Assembly: GCA_910587555.1 (NCBI GenBank)
Contig: CAJULV010000026.1
Location: forward strand, 1-49,960
Direction: 5' to 3'
DNA from: an uncultured Acetatifactor sp.
Lineage (GTDB): Bacteria; Bacillota; Clostridia; Lachnospirales; Lachnospiraceae
Length of the DNA: 49,960 bases
Position 1 is the first letter of the stretch; every line of letters starts with the position of its first letter. The position numbers were made by a program, and so were the translations under genes. Positions 8,576-17,061 of this stretch are shown here, in pieces. The notes under the pieces are model-generated. The model ran no database searches. It was not told where the DNA came from and was given only the letters and a program-made list of their open reading frames with translations.

Positions 8576-9397
8576 ATGATATCCAGAGAAGCGGCGTTTG
8601 CGGAGGGCCTGCAGCGCATACGGCGTATTGCCAGGGAACAGGGAAACTGTATCAGCGAGGAGCAGGTGAAGGAGGAGTTCGCCGACCTGGAATTTAATGA
8701 CACCCAGCTTCAGATGGTGTATGACTATCTGGAAAAGCATAAGATCGGCATGGGGGAGCCTGCGGATCCGGACGCCGGACTGACGGAGGAGGAGCGGGAC
8801 TACCTTGAGGATTATCTGGATGGGCTGGAAGCGCTTCCCGTGTTGGGCGACGGGGAAAAAAGGGCATATACGATTTCGGCCATGGCAGGAGACAGGCCGG
8901 CAGCGCAGCGCCTGACGGAGAGCTATCTGAAGGATGTAGTGGGGATTGCGAAGCTTTATGCAGGACAGGGAATCCTTCTGGAGGACCTGATTGGGGAAGG
9001 CAATATGGCGCTGGCAACGGGCGTGGAAAGGCTTGCGGCAGGATGCGGTGTATCGTCAGGGGAGAGGGATGGCGCTGAAGGGAAAGCAGGCACGGGGAGA
9101 CCGGCAGACACAGGAGTACCCGATCAGGTGGAGGGAATGCTGGTGAGGTGCATTATGGACGCCATGGAGTCCCTGATAGAGGAGAATGCCGTTCAGGAGA
9201 AAGAGGACAGGAAGGTAGCCGCAAAAGTAAACAAGGTGGCGGACAGGGCACGGGAGCTTGCAGAGGAGCTGCACCGGAAGGTGACGCCGGAGGAACTTGT
9301 ACAGGAGACGGGGATGTCTCTGAAATCCATTCAGGATGCCATGCGGATGAGCGGTTTCCGAATAGAGGATATAGAATATGCAGAAGACGGTATATGA
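8576..9397 (+). CDS. Sigma-70-like protein lacking evident promoter-recognition regions
   Basis: 273 residues. Residues 26-58 resemble sigma region 1.1 (EEQVKEEFADLEFNDTQLQM), 69-87 resemble region 1.2, and 111-153 match the core-binding regions 2.1-2.2 (LTESYLKDVVGIAKLYAGQG, then LLEDLIGEGNMAL). Regions 2.3-2.4 are replaced by a Gly/Ala/Glu-rich linker (about 155-185). Residues 218-260 match region 3 (LHRKVTPEELVQETGMSLKS). Region 4, which contacts the -35 box, is absent. It could therefore bind RNA polymerase core without binding a normal promoter, for instance as a decoy or modulator, but that is inference. The gene follows the rhomboid-like gene by 26 bp with a GGAAGGAGG site, and overlaps the next gene by 20 bp. 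Confidence 0.72.
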   Translation: MISREAAFAEGLQRIRRIAREQGNCISEEQVKEEFADLEFNDTQLQMVYDYLEKHKIGMGEPADPDAGLTEEERDYLEDYLDGLEALPVLGDGEKRAYTISAMAGDRPAAQRLTESYLKDVVGIAKLYAGQGILLEDLIGEGNMALATGVERLAAGCGVSSGERDGAEGKAGTGRPADTGVPDQVEGMLVRCIMDAMESLIEENAVQEKEDRKVAAKVNKVADRARELAEELHRKVTPEELVQETGMSLKSIQDAMRMSGFRIEDIEYAEDGI

Positions 9398-9821
9398 AGA
9401 TTATAAATACAGTGTGCAGGACACTGCCCGAATCTATGTAGGCTGCAAATATACTTTCGGGGAGTTTCTGGAGGAAGAAGAAATTCAATTTAAGTTCCGG
9501 CTGGTGATGCAGAAGTATATTCTTCCGGAAGCGGATCCGGAGGATACCCTGGAGAGCCATCTTTACTATCTGGCCCCTGACAGTTTCCTGGTCAAGATTT
9601 ACAGGCAGATGAAGGCCAGGGTCAGGGTACTTGTACTCGAGGAACGTAAGCCTTTTCCGGGGATTGGGTCCGCTTCCGGAAGAAAGGGAGGAAAAAAGCG
9701 CTATGTGACCAGGCAGCTTACCGTCGAGGAACTGGCAAATATCGCGCCGCAGGAGAAGGAAAGGCAGGGGTATGTGATACAGGAGCTGTCGGTGAGCAAG
9801 CTGGCGCTGACTGCACTGTAG
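9378..9821 (+). CDS. Hypothetical protein, translationally coupled to the sigma-like gene
   Basis: 147 residues with no family that I recognise. The N-terminal two thirds are mixed charged and aromatic (VYEDYKYSVQDTARIYVGCK). A basic linker rich in Gly and Lys follows (SGRKGGKKRYVTRQ), then a short C-terminal segment with two similar pieces, TRQLTVEELANIAP and IQELSVSKLALTAL, possibly a small repeat. It begins inside the last codons of the sigma-like gene, so the two proteins are probably co-produced. No signal peptide or membrane segment is seen. Confidence 0.6.
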   Translation: MQKTVYEDYKYSVQDTARIYVGCKYTFGEFLEEEEIQFKFRLVMQKYILPEADPEDTLESHLYYLAPDSFLVKIYRQMKARVRVLVLEERKPFPGIGSASGRKGGKKRYVTRQLTVEELANIAPQEKERQGYVIQELSVSKLALTAL

Positions 9822-9918
9822 GAGCCGGCTGTGAGGCTGTGGAGTTTCAGGCAATCGGGGGAAAGCGCGGCATTTGGCGCCGATACAGCTGCCGGCCATA
9901 AGGGATTGGAAGGGGCAT

Positions 9919-9948
9919 TTGCAATAAAAACGGCAGCAAATATACAAT
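9919..9948 (+). promoter_or_regulatory. Promoter of the M16C peptidase gene
   Basis: TTGCAA (9919-9924) and TACAAT (9943-9948) are spaced by 18 bp (an overlapping TATACA at 9941 gives 16). They lie about 40 bp upstream of the start codon. Confidence 0.5.
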
Positions 9949-9988
9949 TAAGTATAAAAGCGGAAAGTATGAGAGGAGAATCATCAGA

Positions 9989-12904
9989 ATGAGAGTAGAA
10001 GAACTGACAAGCTATGAGGTTATTGAGAAACGGGAGATCGCTGATATCAACAGCGTGACCTACCTGTGCCGTCATAAGAAGACCGGCGCCAGGGTGGCCC
10101 TGGTTTCCAATGACGACGACAACAAGGTATTTTACATCGGTTTCCGTACGACACCGAAGGATTCCACAGGAGTGGCGCATATCCTGGAGCATTCCGTACT
10201 CTGCGGGTCGAAGGAATTCCCCATCAAGGATCCTTTTATTGAGCTGGCAAAGGGATCCCTGAATACCTTCCTGAATGCCATAACCTATCCGGACCACACG
10301 GTGTATCCGGTGGCAAGCTGCAATGACAAGGATTTCCAGAATCTGATGCATGTGTACCTGGACGCGGTATTCTATCCGAATATTTATAAAAATGAAGCTA
10401 TTTTCCGTCAGGAAGGGTGGCATTATGAACTGGATGAAAACGGGGAATTGTCCTACAATGGCGTAGTATATAACGAGATGAAAGGAGCGTTTTCCTCACC
10501 GGACGCAGTATTGTTCAGGGAGATTACCACAGCGCTCTATCCGCATACTACTTACAGTTGTGAATCCGGAGGGGATCCGAAGGTGATTCCGGAACTGACT
10601 TATGAGCAGTTCAAGGATTTCCACAGGACCTATTATCATCCCTCCAACAGCTATATCTATCTCTATGGCAATATGGATATGGCGGAGAAGCTGACATTTA
10701 TCGACGAGCATTATCTCTCGGCATACGACGCGCTGGAAGTGGATTCTGAGGTGGCGTCGGAAGCACCCTTTGACGCACCGGTGCGCAGAGTCAGGGAGTT
10801 TCCCATCAGCGAGGGGGAGAACGCAGACGAGAATACCTACCTTGCCTGGACGCTGTCCGTGGGCGACACCCTGGACAGGGAACTTTATGTGGCGTTCCAG
10901 ATTCTGGACTATGCGCTGTGTACGGTTCCGGGGGCGCCGCTGAAGAAGGCGCTGATTGACAGGGGAATCGGTAAGGATGTATACAGCATGTATGTCAATG
11001 ACCTGAAGCAGCCCTGCTTCAGTGTGGTGGCAAAGGGAACTTCCGTGGAAAGGGAAGCGGAATTTAAAGAGACCATCAGGGCGTCTCTGGAGAAAATAGC
11101 CAGGGACGGATTTGACAGAAAGGCCCTCCTGGCAGCCATCAACCACTATGAATTCAGATACAGGGAGGCGGATTTCGGCAGCTTCCCCAAGGGGCTGATG
11201 TATGGACTCAACGTTCTGGGCAGCTGGATGTATGATGACAGTAAGCCTTTCATCCATATAGAGGCAAATGAGACCTATGCAAAACTGCGCGGGAAAGTGG
11301 AAGAAGGGTATTTTGAGGATTTGGTAAAGAAGTACTTGCTGGATAACACCCATGCGGCCATGGTCATCCTGCAGCCCAGGGAAGGGCTGGCGAAGGCCGA
11401 AGAGGATGCGCTTAAGGACGTACTCGCTGAAAAAAAGGCACGGCTGACGGAAACGGAACTGACAGGGATACGCGATATGATGGAAGCGCTGGATGCCTTC
11501 AGGGAGAATGCTGATACAGAGGAGGACCTGGCCAGTATTCCGCTTCTTACCAGAGGGGATATGAAGAGAGAGGCTCATCCGCTTTACAATGAAGAGCGGA
11601 CCCTGGCGGGAATTCCTGCGCTGTATCACAATGTGTTTACCAATGGAATCGGATACCTGGGGCTGATTTTCAGGATAAAGGATGTGCCCGCGGAATACTT
11701 CCCCTATATCGGAATCCTTCAGAATGTACTCTGCCATGTGGATACGGCGAAGTATTCTTATGCGGAGCTGAGCAATGAAATCAACCTGGCGACAGGGGAG
11801 ATTGCGGTTGCATGCAATAATTACGTCAATGTGCAGAATCCGGAGCGGGATTTTCCGGCGCTGGAGATCGGCACAAAGGCGCTTTACGCGAATCTGGACA
11901 GGGCGATGGAGTTGATAGAGGAACTGATTCTCACCAGTAATGTAGGTGATACGAAGCGGCTTAAAGAGATTCTGGCAGAGAATAATTCCAGAGTGCAGGA
12001 ATATATGCTGGGAGCAGGACATAGCGTGGCCACCGCCAGAGCGCTTTCTTATGGAGACGTAAGGCATGCCATCAATGAGGAATTATCCGGAATGTCCCTG
12101 TATCGCCTGACATCGGCTCTGGAGAAGGAGTTTGACGACAAAAAAGAACTCTTGGCAGAGCGGCTTGAGACGCTGTGCAAAATGATTTTCCGTCCGGAAA
12201 ACCTTCTGGTGGACTTTACCGGTGACGAAAAGGTCTTTGAAAGCCTGGAAGCTTCAGTGGCAAAGCTGAAGGAAAAACTTCATACCTGTGAGGTGAAGAG
12301 GGAGAAATATATACCTGAGGTATCTAAAAAGAACGAGGGCTTTATGACTCCGGGGCAGGTACAGTATGTGTGCCGTGCAGGGAACTTCCTGAAGAAAGGG
12401 CTTCCCTACAGGGGGGCGTTGAAGGTCCTGAAAGTGATGATGGGCTACGAGTATCTGTGGACCAATATCCGTGTAAAGGGCGGGGCTTATGGCTGCATGT
12501 GCAATTTTAACAGGACTGGTGACTGCTATTTCGTATCCTACCGGGATCCGAATCTGGGGCAGACTATCAATGTGTACGAAAATGCGGCTGATTTTGTGGA
12601 AAATTATGATGCCAGTGAGAGGACGATGACTCAGTATATCATCGGAACCTTCAGCCAGCTTGATATACCTCTGACGGCAGCAGGCAAGGGGCGCCTTTCC
12701 AGAGATGCATATCTCAGAGGCGTTACCATGGACATGTTCCAGAAAGAGAGAGATGAGATTATCAATGCCGCGCCTGAAGACATCCGCAGCCTGGGCGCAT
12801 ATATCAGGGCATTTATGGAAGATGACTGTCTCTGCGTGGTGGGCAGTGAGCAGAAAATCAGGGCGGAAGCTGATAAATTTATGAAAATTGAGAACCTTTT
12901 TTAG
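9989..12904 (+). CDS. M16C family zinc metallopeptidase (presequence protease/insulinase type)
   Basis: 971 residues, the usual length for single-chain PreP-type M16C peptidases made of two M16 halves joined by a hinge. The inverted zinc motif HILEH is at 64-68 and the distal glutamate lies in VVYNEMKGAFSSPDAV further on. A peptide M16C-associated region covers the middle (ILQPREGLAKAEEDALKD). The C-terminal half has the expected RVKGGAYGCMCNFN, which helps close the chamber. Family members degrade short peptides inside a closed chamber and are probably cytoplasmic here, as no signal peptide is seen. The start has GGAGAA 9 bp upstream. The gene appears monocistronic, with its own promoter and a terminator. 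Confidence 0.92.
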   Translation: MRVEELTSYEVIEKREIADINSVTYLCRHKKTGARVALVSNDDDNKVFYIGFRTTPKDSTGVAHILEHSVLCGSKEFPIKDPFIELAKGSLNTFLNAITYPDHTVYPVASCNDKDFQNLMHVYLDAVFYPNIYKNEAIFRQEGWHYELDENGELSYNGVVYNEMKGAFSSPDAVLFREITTALYPHTTYSCESGGDPKVIPELTYEQFKDFHRTYYHPSNSYIYLYGNMDMAEKLTFIDEHYLSAYDALEVDSEVASEAPFDAPVRRVREFPISEGENADENTYLAWTLSVGDTLDRELYVAFQILDYALCTVPGAPLKKALIDRGIGKDVYSMYVNDLKQPCFSVVAKGTSVEREAEFKETIRASLEKIARDGFDRKALLAAINHYEFRYREADFGSFPKGLMYGLNVLGSWMYDDSKPFIHIEANETYAKLRGKVEEGYFEDLVKKYLLDNTHAAMVILQPREGLAKAEEDALKDVLAEKKARLTETELTGIRDMMEALDAFRENADTEEDLASIPLLTRGDMKREAHPLYNEERTLAGIPALYHNVFTNGIGYLGLIFRIKDVPAEYFPYIGILQNVLCHVDTAKYSYAELSNEINLATGEIAVACNNYVNVQNPERDFPALEIGTKALYANLDRAMELIEELILTSNVGDTKRLKEILAENNSRVQEYMLGAGHSVATARALSYGDVRHAINEELSGMSLYRLTSALEKEFDDKKELLAERLETLCKMIFRPENLLVDFTGDEKVFESLEASVAKLKEKLHTCEVKREKYIPEVSKKNEGFMTPGQVQYVCRAGNFLKKGLPYRGALKVLKVMMGYEYLWTNIRVKGGAYGCMCNFNRTGDCYFVSYRDPNLGQTINVYENAADFVENYDASERTMTQYIIGTFSQLDIPLTAAGKGRLSRDAYLRGVTMDMFQKERDEIINAAPEDIRSLGAYIRAFMEDDCLCVVGSEQKIRAEADKFMKIENLF

Positions 12905-13014
12905 CATTTTTCGTATATATGGATAACGGTTCCTGTGTGGGACGATGAACCGGAAGACCGTATCCAGAGCAGCTTCTTACGTTTACCGGATGCGTATATG
13001 ACGGAATGAGTTGA

Positions 13015-13060
13015 CATTACGGTTCAGCAATAGGGTATTGCCGGACCGTAATGTTTTTTA
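13015..13060 (+). terminator. Intrinsic terminator of the M16C gene
   Basis: CATTACGGT (13015-13023) pairs with ACCGTAATG (13045-13053), with a further inner stem GCAATA/TATTGC, followed by TTTTTTA. The rest of the gap 12905-13242 holds nothing else that I recognise. Confidence 0.8.
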
Positions 13061-13242
13061 CGTTAAAAAGCGTAGAATTTGGCTCGGCAGAAACGTATAG
13101 GGACTGCATCGTGCCTGCATTGCTTTTGAGGAAATTAAACAACAGGAGTAAACAACAGGCCGTTTGGAAAGAGATGCCGTGTCGTTAGTTGGGGCAGGGC
13201 GGATAAGCAAAAGGAAGCAATGTCAGGAAGGGAGGCAACAGA

Positions 13243-14265
13243 ATGAGAAAAAACGAAAGGGATATGTCACGTGGAACGGAGAGACGGTTCTATGGGAGCC
13301 GGGTACTTTTGCCTGCACTTTTGATTTTCTTGTGTACGGGCTGCGGCGCTGCATCGGATAGGGCAGAGGGATTACAGACAGCAGATGTATACCAGAACGG
13401 CGGTTCCTACAATATGGGAGGCAGTGCCTATGAGGAGGCGGGAAATGAGAAAACGTCCTACGATTCCGCAGGCGATGCCGCCAGTGGGGATAACACAGCC
13501 ATATCGGAAGGGCGAAAGCTTATCAGGACCGTGGATCTGGAGGTGGAAACCAGGGAATTCGAGCAGACGATGTCAGTTCTGGAGACACAGATACAGGAGC
13601 TGGGCGGTTATGTGGAGCGTATGAACACCTATAACGGCAGCAGCTATTCCGGATACGGCAGCAGCCGGAGCGCCGATCTGAAAGTGCGGATTCCGGAAGA
13701 AAAGCTGGGCGGCTTTTTGGATACGGTGGCAGATATCGGAAATATTGTCCGCCGCCAGGATAATGTGGAGGATGTGACCCTGTCCTATGTGGATATGGAA
13801 AGCCGTCGGAATACCCTCCGCACGGAACAGTCAAGGCTGCTGGAATTTCTGGACAGGGCAGAAAATATAGAAGAGATTATCACCATAGAGCAGCGGATGT
13901 CGGAAGTACGCTATCAGCTGGAAAGCATGGAATCACAGCTGCGTACCCTGGACAATCTGGTTGATTACAGTACTGTGGAGATCAGCATTTCCGAGGTGAA
14001 GGAACTGACGCAGGCAAAGGAACCTACGGTATGGGAGAGGATATCGGAGGGCTTTGGAGAGAGCCTGCTGAACATCGGCCATGGGGCACTGGAATTTGGC
14101 ATCTGGTTCCTGGTACATATTCCCTATCTGCTGATCTGGGGCGCGGTTATTGCGGCGGCAGTACTGAGCATCCGGAGGCACCGCAGAAAGAAGCGCAGGA
14201 GGCTTGAGGAACAGCTGCAGATGAAGGCGCCTGTGGAACAGTTTACGAAAGGGGCAGGAGAATGA
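13243..14265 (+). CDS. DUF4349 domain lipoprotein
   Basis: 340 residues. A lipoprotein signal peptide (LLPALLIFLCTGCGAA, lipobox cysteine near residue 32) is followed by a low-complexity linker. The DUF4349 domain starts at RKLIRTVDLEVETREFEQTM (about 90) and includes a coiled-coil segment (about 185-240). One C-terminal membrane helix (about 283-307) ends in a very basic tail (RRHRRKKRRR). In the family these are cell-surface proteins of unknown role. Lipid and helix anchors at both ends would tether the coiled coil to the membrane. The start follows GGGAGG at a suitable distance. It lies 76 bp upstream of era, which has its own promoter. Confidence 0.88.
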   Translation: MRKNERDMSRGTERRFYGSRVLLPALLIFLCTGCGAASDRAEGLQTADVYQNGGSYNMGGSAYEEAGNEKTSYDSAGDAASGDNTAISEGRKLIRTVDLEVETREFEQTMSVLETQIQELGGYVERMNTYNGSSYSGYGSSRSADLKVRIPEEKLGGFLDTVADIGNIVRRQDNVEDVTLSYVDMESRRNTLRTEQSRLLEFLDRAENIEEIITIEQRMSEVRYQLESMESQLRTLDNLVDYSTVEISISEVKELTQAKEPTVWERISEGFGESLLNIGHGALEFGIWFLVHIPYLLIWGAVIAAAVLSIRRHRRKKRRRLEEQLQMKAPVEQFTKGAGE

Positions 14266-14278
14266 AGCGTGGACGGGA

Positions 14279-14307
14279 TTGTAATTTATTCCGGAACGTG
14301 GTATTAT
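14279..14307 (+). promoter_or_regulatory. Promoter of era
   Basis: TTGTAA (14279-14284) and TATTAT (14302-14307) have 17-bp spacing, 35 bp upstream of the era start. Confidence 0.55.
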
Positions 14308-14341
14308 GTGAAAGCAGTAAATACCAAAAGGCAGGAAAGTT

Positions 14342-15325
14342 ATGGATAATAAGGAATATAAAGCAGGCTTTGTCACCTTGATTGGCAGGCCGAATGTGGG
14401 GAAATCCACGCTGATGAATCATCTCATCGGCCAGAAGATAGCGATTACTTCCGCCAAGCCCCAGACCACCCGCAACCGGATCAGGACAGTACTGACGACG
14501 GATAAAGGACAGATTGTATTTCTGGATACGCCCGGAATTCATCGTGCGAAGAACAGGCTGGGCGACTATATGGTGAACGCGGCAGAACATACGCTGGAGG
14601 AGGCGGACGTCATCCTGTGGCTGGTGGAACCCACGAATTATATCGGGGCGGGAGAGCGCCATATTATTGAGGAACTGAAGAAGGTAAAGACGCCGATCAT
14701 CCTTGTAATCAACAAGACGGATACCGTGAAGAAGGATGCCATTCTGTCCTTTATTGACACATACCGCAGAGAACTGGATTTTGCGGAGATTGTGCCGGTG
14801 TCGGCGCTGAAGGGGGATAACACGGAGGAGCTGGTGGATTGTATTTTTCAGTATCTGCCGGAGGGACATGCTTTTTTTGACGAGGATACCGTCACGGATC
14901 AGCCCATGCGCCAGATTGTGGCGGAGCTGATACGGGAAAAGGCGCTGAGGCTGCTGGAGGAGGAGGTTCCCCACGGAGTGGCAGTCAGTATTGAGAGCAT
15001 GAAGGAAAGCGGGAGGAGTGCATCCAAGGGGAGGGGTACATCCCATGGTAGAGATTCATCCCATGGTAGAAATACATCCCATGGCAGAATCTGCCATATC
15101 GAGGCCGCCATTGTCTGTGAGAGAGATTCCCATAAAGGAATCATCATTGGCAAGGGAGGGCAGATGCTGAAAAAAATCGGTACGGAAGCCCGGAAGGAAA
15201 TCGAGGAGATGCTGGAAATGCAGGTTAATCTGCAGCTTTTTGTGAAAGTGAAAAAAGACTGGCGGGACAGCGACTACCTTTTGAAAAATTTCGGCTATAA
15301 TCCGAAAGATATTTCCAGTACCTGA
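14342..15325 (+). CDS. era: GTPase Era, ribosome small-subunit assembly factor
   Basis: 327 residues. The G1 motif GRPNVGKST is at 15-23. The switch region (QTTRNRIRT), DTPGIH and NKTD follow in order, and the KH domain ends the protein, with GIIIGKGGQMLKKIG as its RNA-binding loop. Era binds the 3' end of 16S rRNA and acts in 30S maturation. The protein is about 25 residues longer than usual. The excess is an 18-bp tandem repeat encoding SHGR-type hexapeptides inserted in the KH domain between VAVSIESMKES and CHIEAAIVCERDSH. The neighbours yqzL-like and recO are the usual Bacillota context. Confidence 0.97.
   Translation: MDNKEYKAGFVTLIGRPNVGKSTLMNHLIGQKIAITSAKPQTTRNRIRTVLTTDKGQIVFLDTPGIHRAKNRLGDYMVNAAEHTLEEADVILWLVEPTNYIGAGERHIIEELKKVKTPIILVINKTDTVKKDAILSFIDTYRRELDFAEIVPVSALKGDNTEELVDCIFQYLPEGHAFFDEDTVTDQPMRQIVAELIREKALRLLEEEVPHGVAVSIESMKESGRSASKGRGTSHGRDSSHGRNTSHGRICHIEAAIVCERDSHKGIIIGKGGQMLKKIGTEARKEIEEMLEMQVNLQLFVKVKKDWRDSDYLLKNFGYNPKDISST
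15018..15089 (+). repeat. Four 18-bp tandem repeats inside era
   Basis: Four consecutive 18-bp units start at 15018, 15036, 15054 and 15072. Each carries a CATCC(C)A core and units 2-4 contain CATCCCATGG. They encode ASKGRG, TSHGRD, SSHGRN and TSHGRI. The first unit is the most diverged. The unit length keeps the frame. Confidence 0.9.
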
Positions 15326-15393
15326 TACCGCGTATAGAAAAGGGGAAAATGCAGACTCTAAGTACAGATTTTTAGTATACGGAGGATGCGGAA

Positions 15394-15585
15394 ATGGAAG
15401 AAAAATACTGGAAGCAATTTGAAAACAGCGGCAGGATTGAAGATTATCTGACGTTTGTGTCCGGCACAGGACGGGAAACGGGCGATGCGCATATGGAATG
15501 CGGGCAGATGAAAGAAGGCAGCCATGCAGGAATATATAACGATGACAGGAATCGTACTGAAGCAAACCCCGGTGGGGGAATATGA
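15394..15585 (+). CDS. YqzL-like small protein between era and recO
   Basis: 63 residues beginning MEEKYWKQFENSGRIEDYL, with GGAGG 7 bp upstream of the start. A short acidic protein of this kind commonly sits between era and recO in Bacillota (YqzL in Bacillus). The family assignment rests on position and the N-terminal WKxFxxSGxIxDYL-like pattern. It overlaps recO by 62 bp in another frame. The C-terminal half (AHMECGQMKEGSHAG onward) is low complexity and may not be conserved. Its function is unknown. Confidence 0.65.
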   Translation: MEEKYWKQFENSGRIEDYLTFVSGTGRETGDAHMECGQMKEGSHAGIYNDDRNRTEANPGGGI

Positions 15586-16198
15586 CAGGCATATCAGCCT
15601 TTTAACCAGAGAGAGGGGGAAGGTGTCCGCTTTTGCCAGGGGATCCAGGAGACCTGGAAGCCGTCTGGCAGCGGGAACCAACCCCTTTGCCTTCGGTATT
15701 TTCCGGCTCTATGAGGGCAGGAATTCCTATACGCTGACAGAAGCGGAGATTCAGAATTATTTTGGGGAGCTTCGGACGGATTATATCGGCGCCTGTTACG
15801 GCATGTATTTTGCCGAAGTGGCAGACTATTATACCCGGGAGAACAACGACGAACGGGAAATGATGAAGCTGTTTTATCAGTCCCTTCGCGCGCTGTGTGC
15901 CCCGTCCCTGCCCAACACACTGGTGCGTTGTGTCTTTGAATGCAGGGCAATGGCGGTGAACGGAGAGTTTCCGATGACATTTTCCAGGGAGGCACCCCTG
16001 CTGCCAGGGGACGAGGGCCTGGAGGATTCCACAGTTTATACATTGCAATACATAGCAGCCAGCCCGGTGGAGAAGCTCTATACGTTTACTGTGACAGAGA
16101 CGGTTTTGGAGCAGCTCCAGGATGTGGCAGCCCGGTATATGAAGCATTTTATCGGCAGGGATTTTAAAAGTCTGGAAGTTCTGCAAACTCTTTGTTGA
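15524..16198 (+). CDS. recO: DNA repair protein RecO
   Basis: 224 residues. The N-terminal OB-fold begins MTGIVLKQTPVGEYDRHISL, with FARGSRRPGSRLAAG as its basic loop, followed by the helical C-terminal domain. RecO mediates RecA loading and strand annealing in the RecFOR pathway. AGAAGG lies 5 bp before ATG 15524. ATG 15542, where family members often start, is also possible and would give 218 residues. The protein is slightly short for the family, and the region where many RecO proteins carry a CxxC zinc site has only scattered cysteines (CVFEC). Confidence 0.93.
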   Translation: MQEYITMTGIVLKQTPVGEYDRHISLLTRERGKVSAFARGSRRPGSRLAAGTNPFAFGIFRLYEGRNSYTLTEAEIQNYFGELRTDYIGACYGMYFAEVADYYTRENNDEREMMKLFYQSLRALCAPSLPNTLVRCVFECRAMAVNGEFPMTFSREAPLLPGDEGLEDSTVYTLQYIAASPVEKLYTFTVTETVLEQLQDVAARYMKHFIGRDFKSLEVLQTLC

Positions 16199-16223
16199 AA
16201 AATAGGATTCTTTTTGATACAAT
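16195..16223 (+). promoter_or_regulatory. Promoter of the small lipoprotein gene
   Basis: TTGAAA (16195-16200) and TACAAT (16218-16223) have 17-bp spacing. The pair overlaps the recO stop codon. Confidence 0.65.
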
Positions 16224-16274
16224 AGCAAAGAAATGTGAAAAGAAACGAAAACGGAGTCCGGGGGGTGAGAAAGG

Positions 16275-16889
16275 ATGAAAAGATTAGGAAAAATGGCGTT
16301 GGCAGTCTGTCTCTGCATACTGTTTCTGGCGGGATGCGGCGAGGCCAGGGTGCCGGATGTAGTGGAGGCTCCCACGGTTGCCGTGAGCAGGGAAGGTGAG
16401 ATAAGGGTCTGGCAGGTGGGGGATTTTGACAAATCCTACTATAACGTGGCGGAACTTAACAATATGGCTTCTGAGGAGGCAAAGGATTACAACGCTACCC
16501 TGGGCAGGGAAGCGGTGGCAGTGGAGAAGACGGAAGCCCTGGAGGGCAGCGGCAAGGTGGTGGTATCCTATCGGTTTGACGGATGGGAGAGCTGCGGGGC
16601 GTTCTGTGAGAGCAGTATTTTCTACGGGACGATGAAGGAAGCGGTTCAAAACGGATTTTATTCCAATGATGCCGTAAAGGAACTGGTGATGAAAAACGTA
16701 AAGGACGGCACCGCGTATGACGGAGAGATATCACAGGAAACAGATAGCTGCCTGATTGTAACGGATATGAAGGCAAATATTTACTGTCCCGGGAAAGTGA
16801 CATATATCAGCGAGGGGGCAGTGGTGAACGCTGACGGAAGCGTCAGTTCCTTTGAGGCGGAGGGCCCGGTCTATATTTTGCTGAAATGA
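16275..16889 (+). CDS. Hypothetical lipoprotein
   Basis: 204 residues. A lipoprotein signal peptide ends in the lipobox LFLAGC, with the cysteine near residue 21. No family is recognised. The mature part has beta-rich character, two nearby cysteines (SCGAFC, about 110-114) and a third in ANIYCPGKV that could form disulfides. Its own promoter overlaps the end of recO, and a GGGGGTGAGAAAGG stretch serves as ribosome binding site. It is probably attached to the outer face of the membrane. The following gap (16890-17061) shows no T-box or other recognisable element before glyS. Confidence 0.75.
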   Translation: MKRLGKMALAVCLCILFLAGCGEARVPDVVEAPTVAVSREGEIRVWQVGDFDKSYYNVAELNNMASEEAKDYNATLGREAVAVEKTEALEGSGKVVVSYRFDGWESCGAFCESSIFYGTMKEAVQNGFYSNDAVKELVMKNVKDGTAYDGEISQETDSCLIVTDMKANIYCPGKVTYISEGAVVNADGSVSSFEAEGPVYILLK

Positions 16890-17061
16890 GTGTGCGGGCT
16901 TGTCGCAGGGAGCGCCGGTGCGGGCTGCACCAGGAACGCTGCGGGAATATGGGCAGAACAGATGAGCCTGGCCAGCAGCTTATTGAAAGGCGGCATAGGA
17001 TATGGTACGGCGGATGCTGTTGCAGCGGGTAATTAGATGATAAAGAAGGGATGGTTTCAAA

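Noticed and set aside
9153..9947. 264-codon minus-strand frame opposite the sigma-like and hypothetical genes
   Set aside because: No ribosome binding site and Pro/Ser/Cys-rich shadow composition. The plus-strand genes have start signals and, for the sigma-like one, recognisable domains.
16890..17061. Possible T-box riboswitch upstream of glyS
   Set aside because: I could not find the conserved T-box bulge sequence or a terminator/antiterminator pair in the 170-nt gap.
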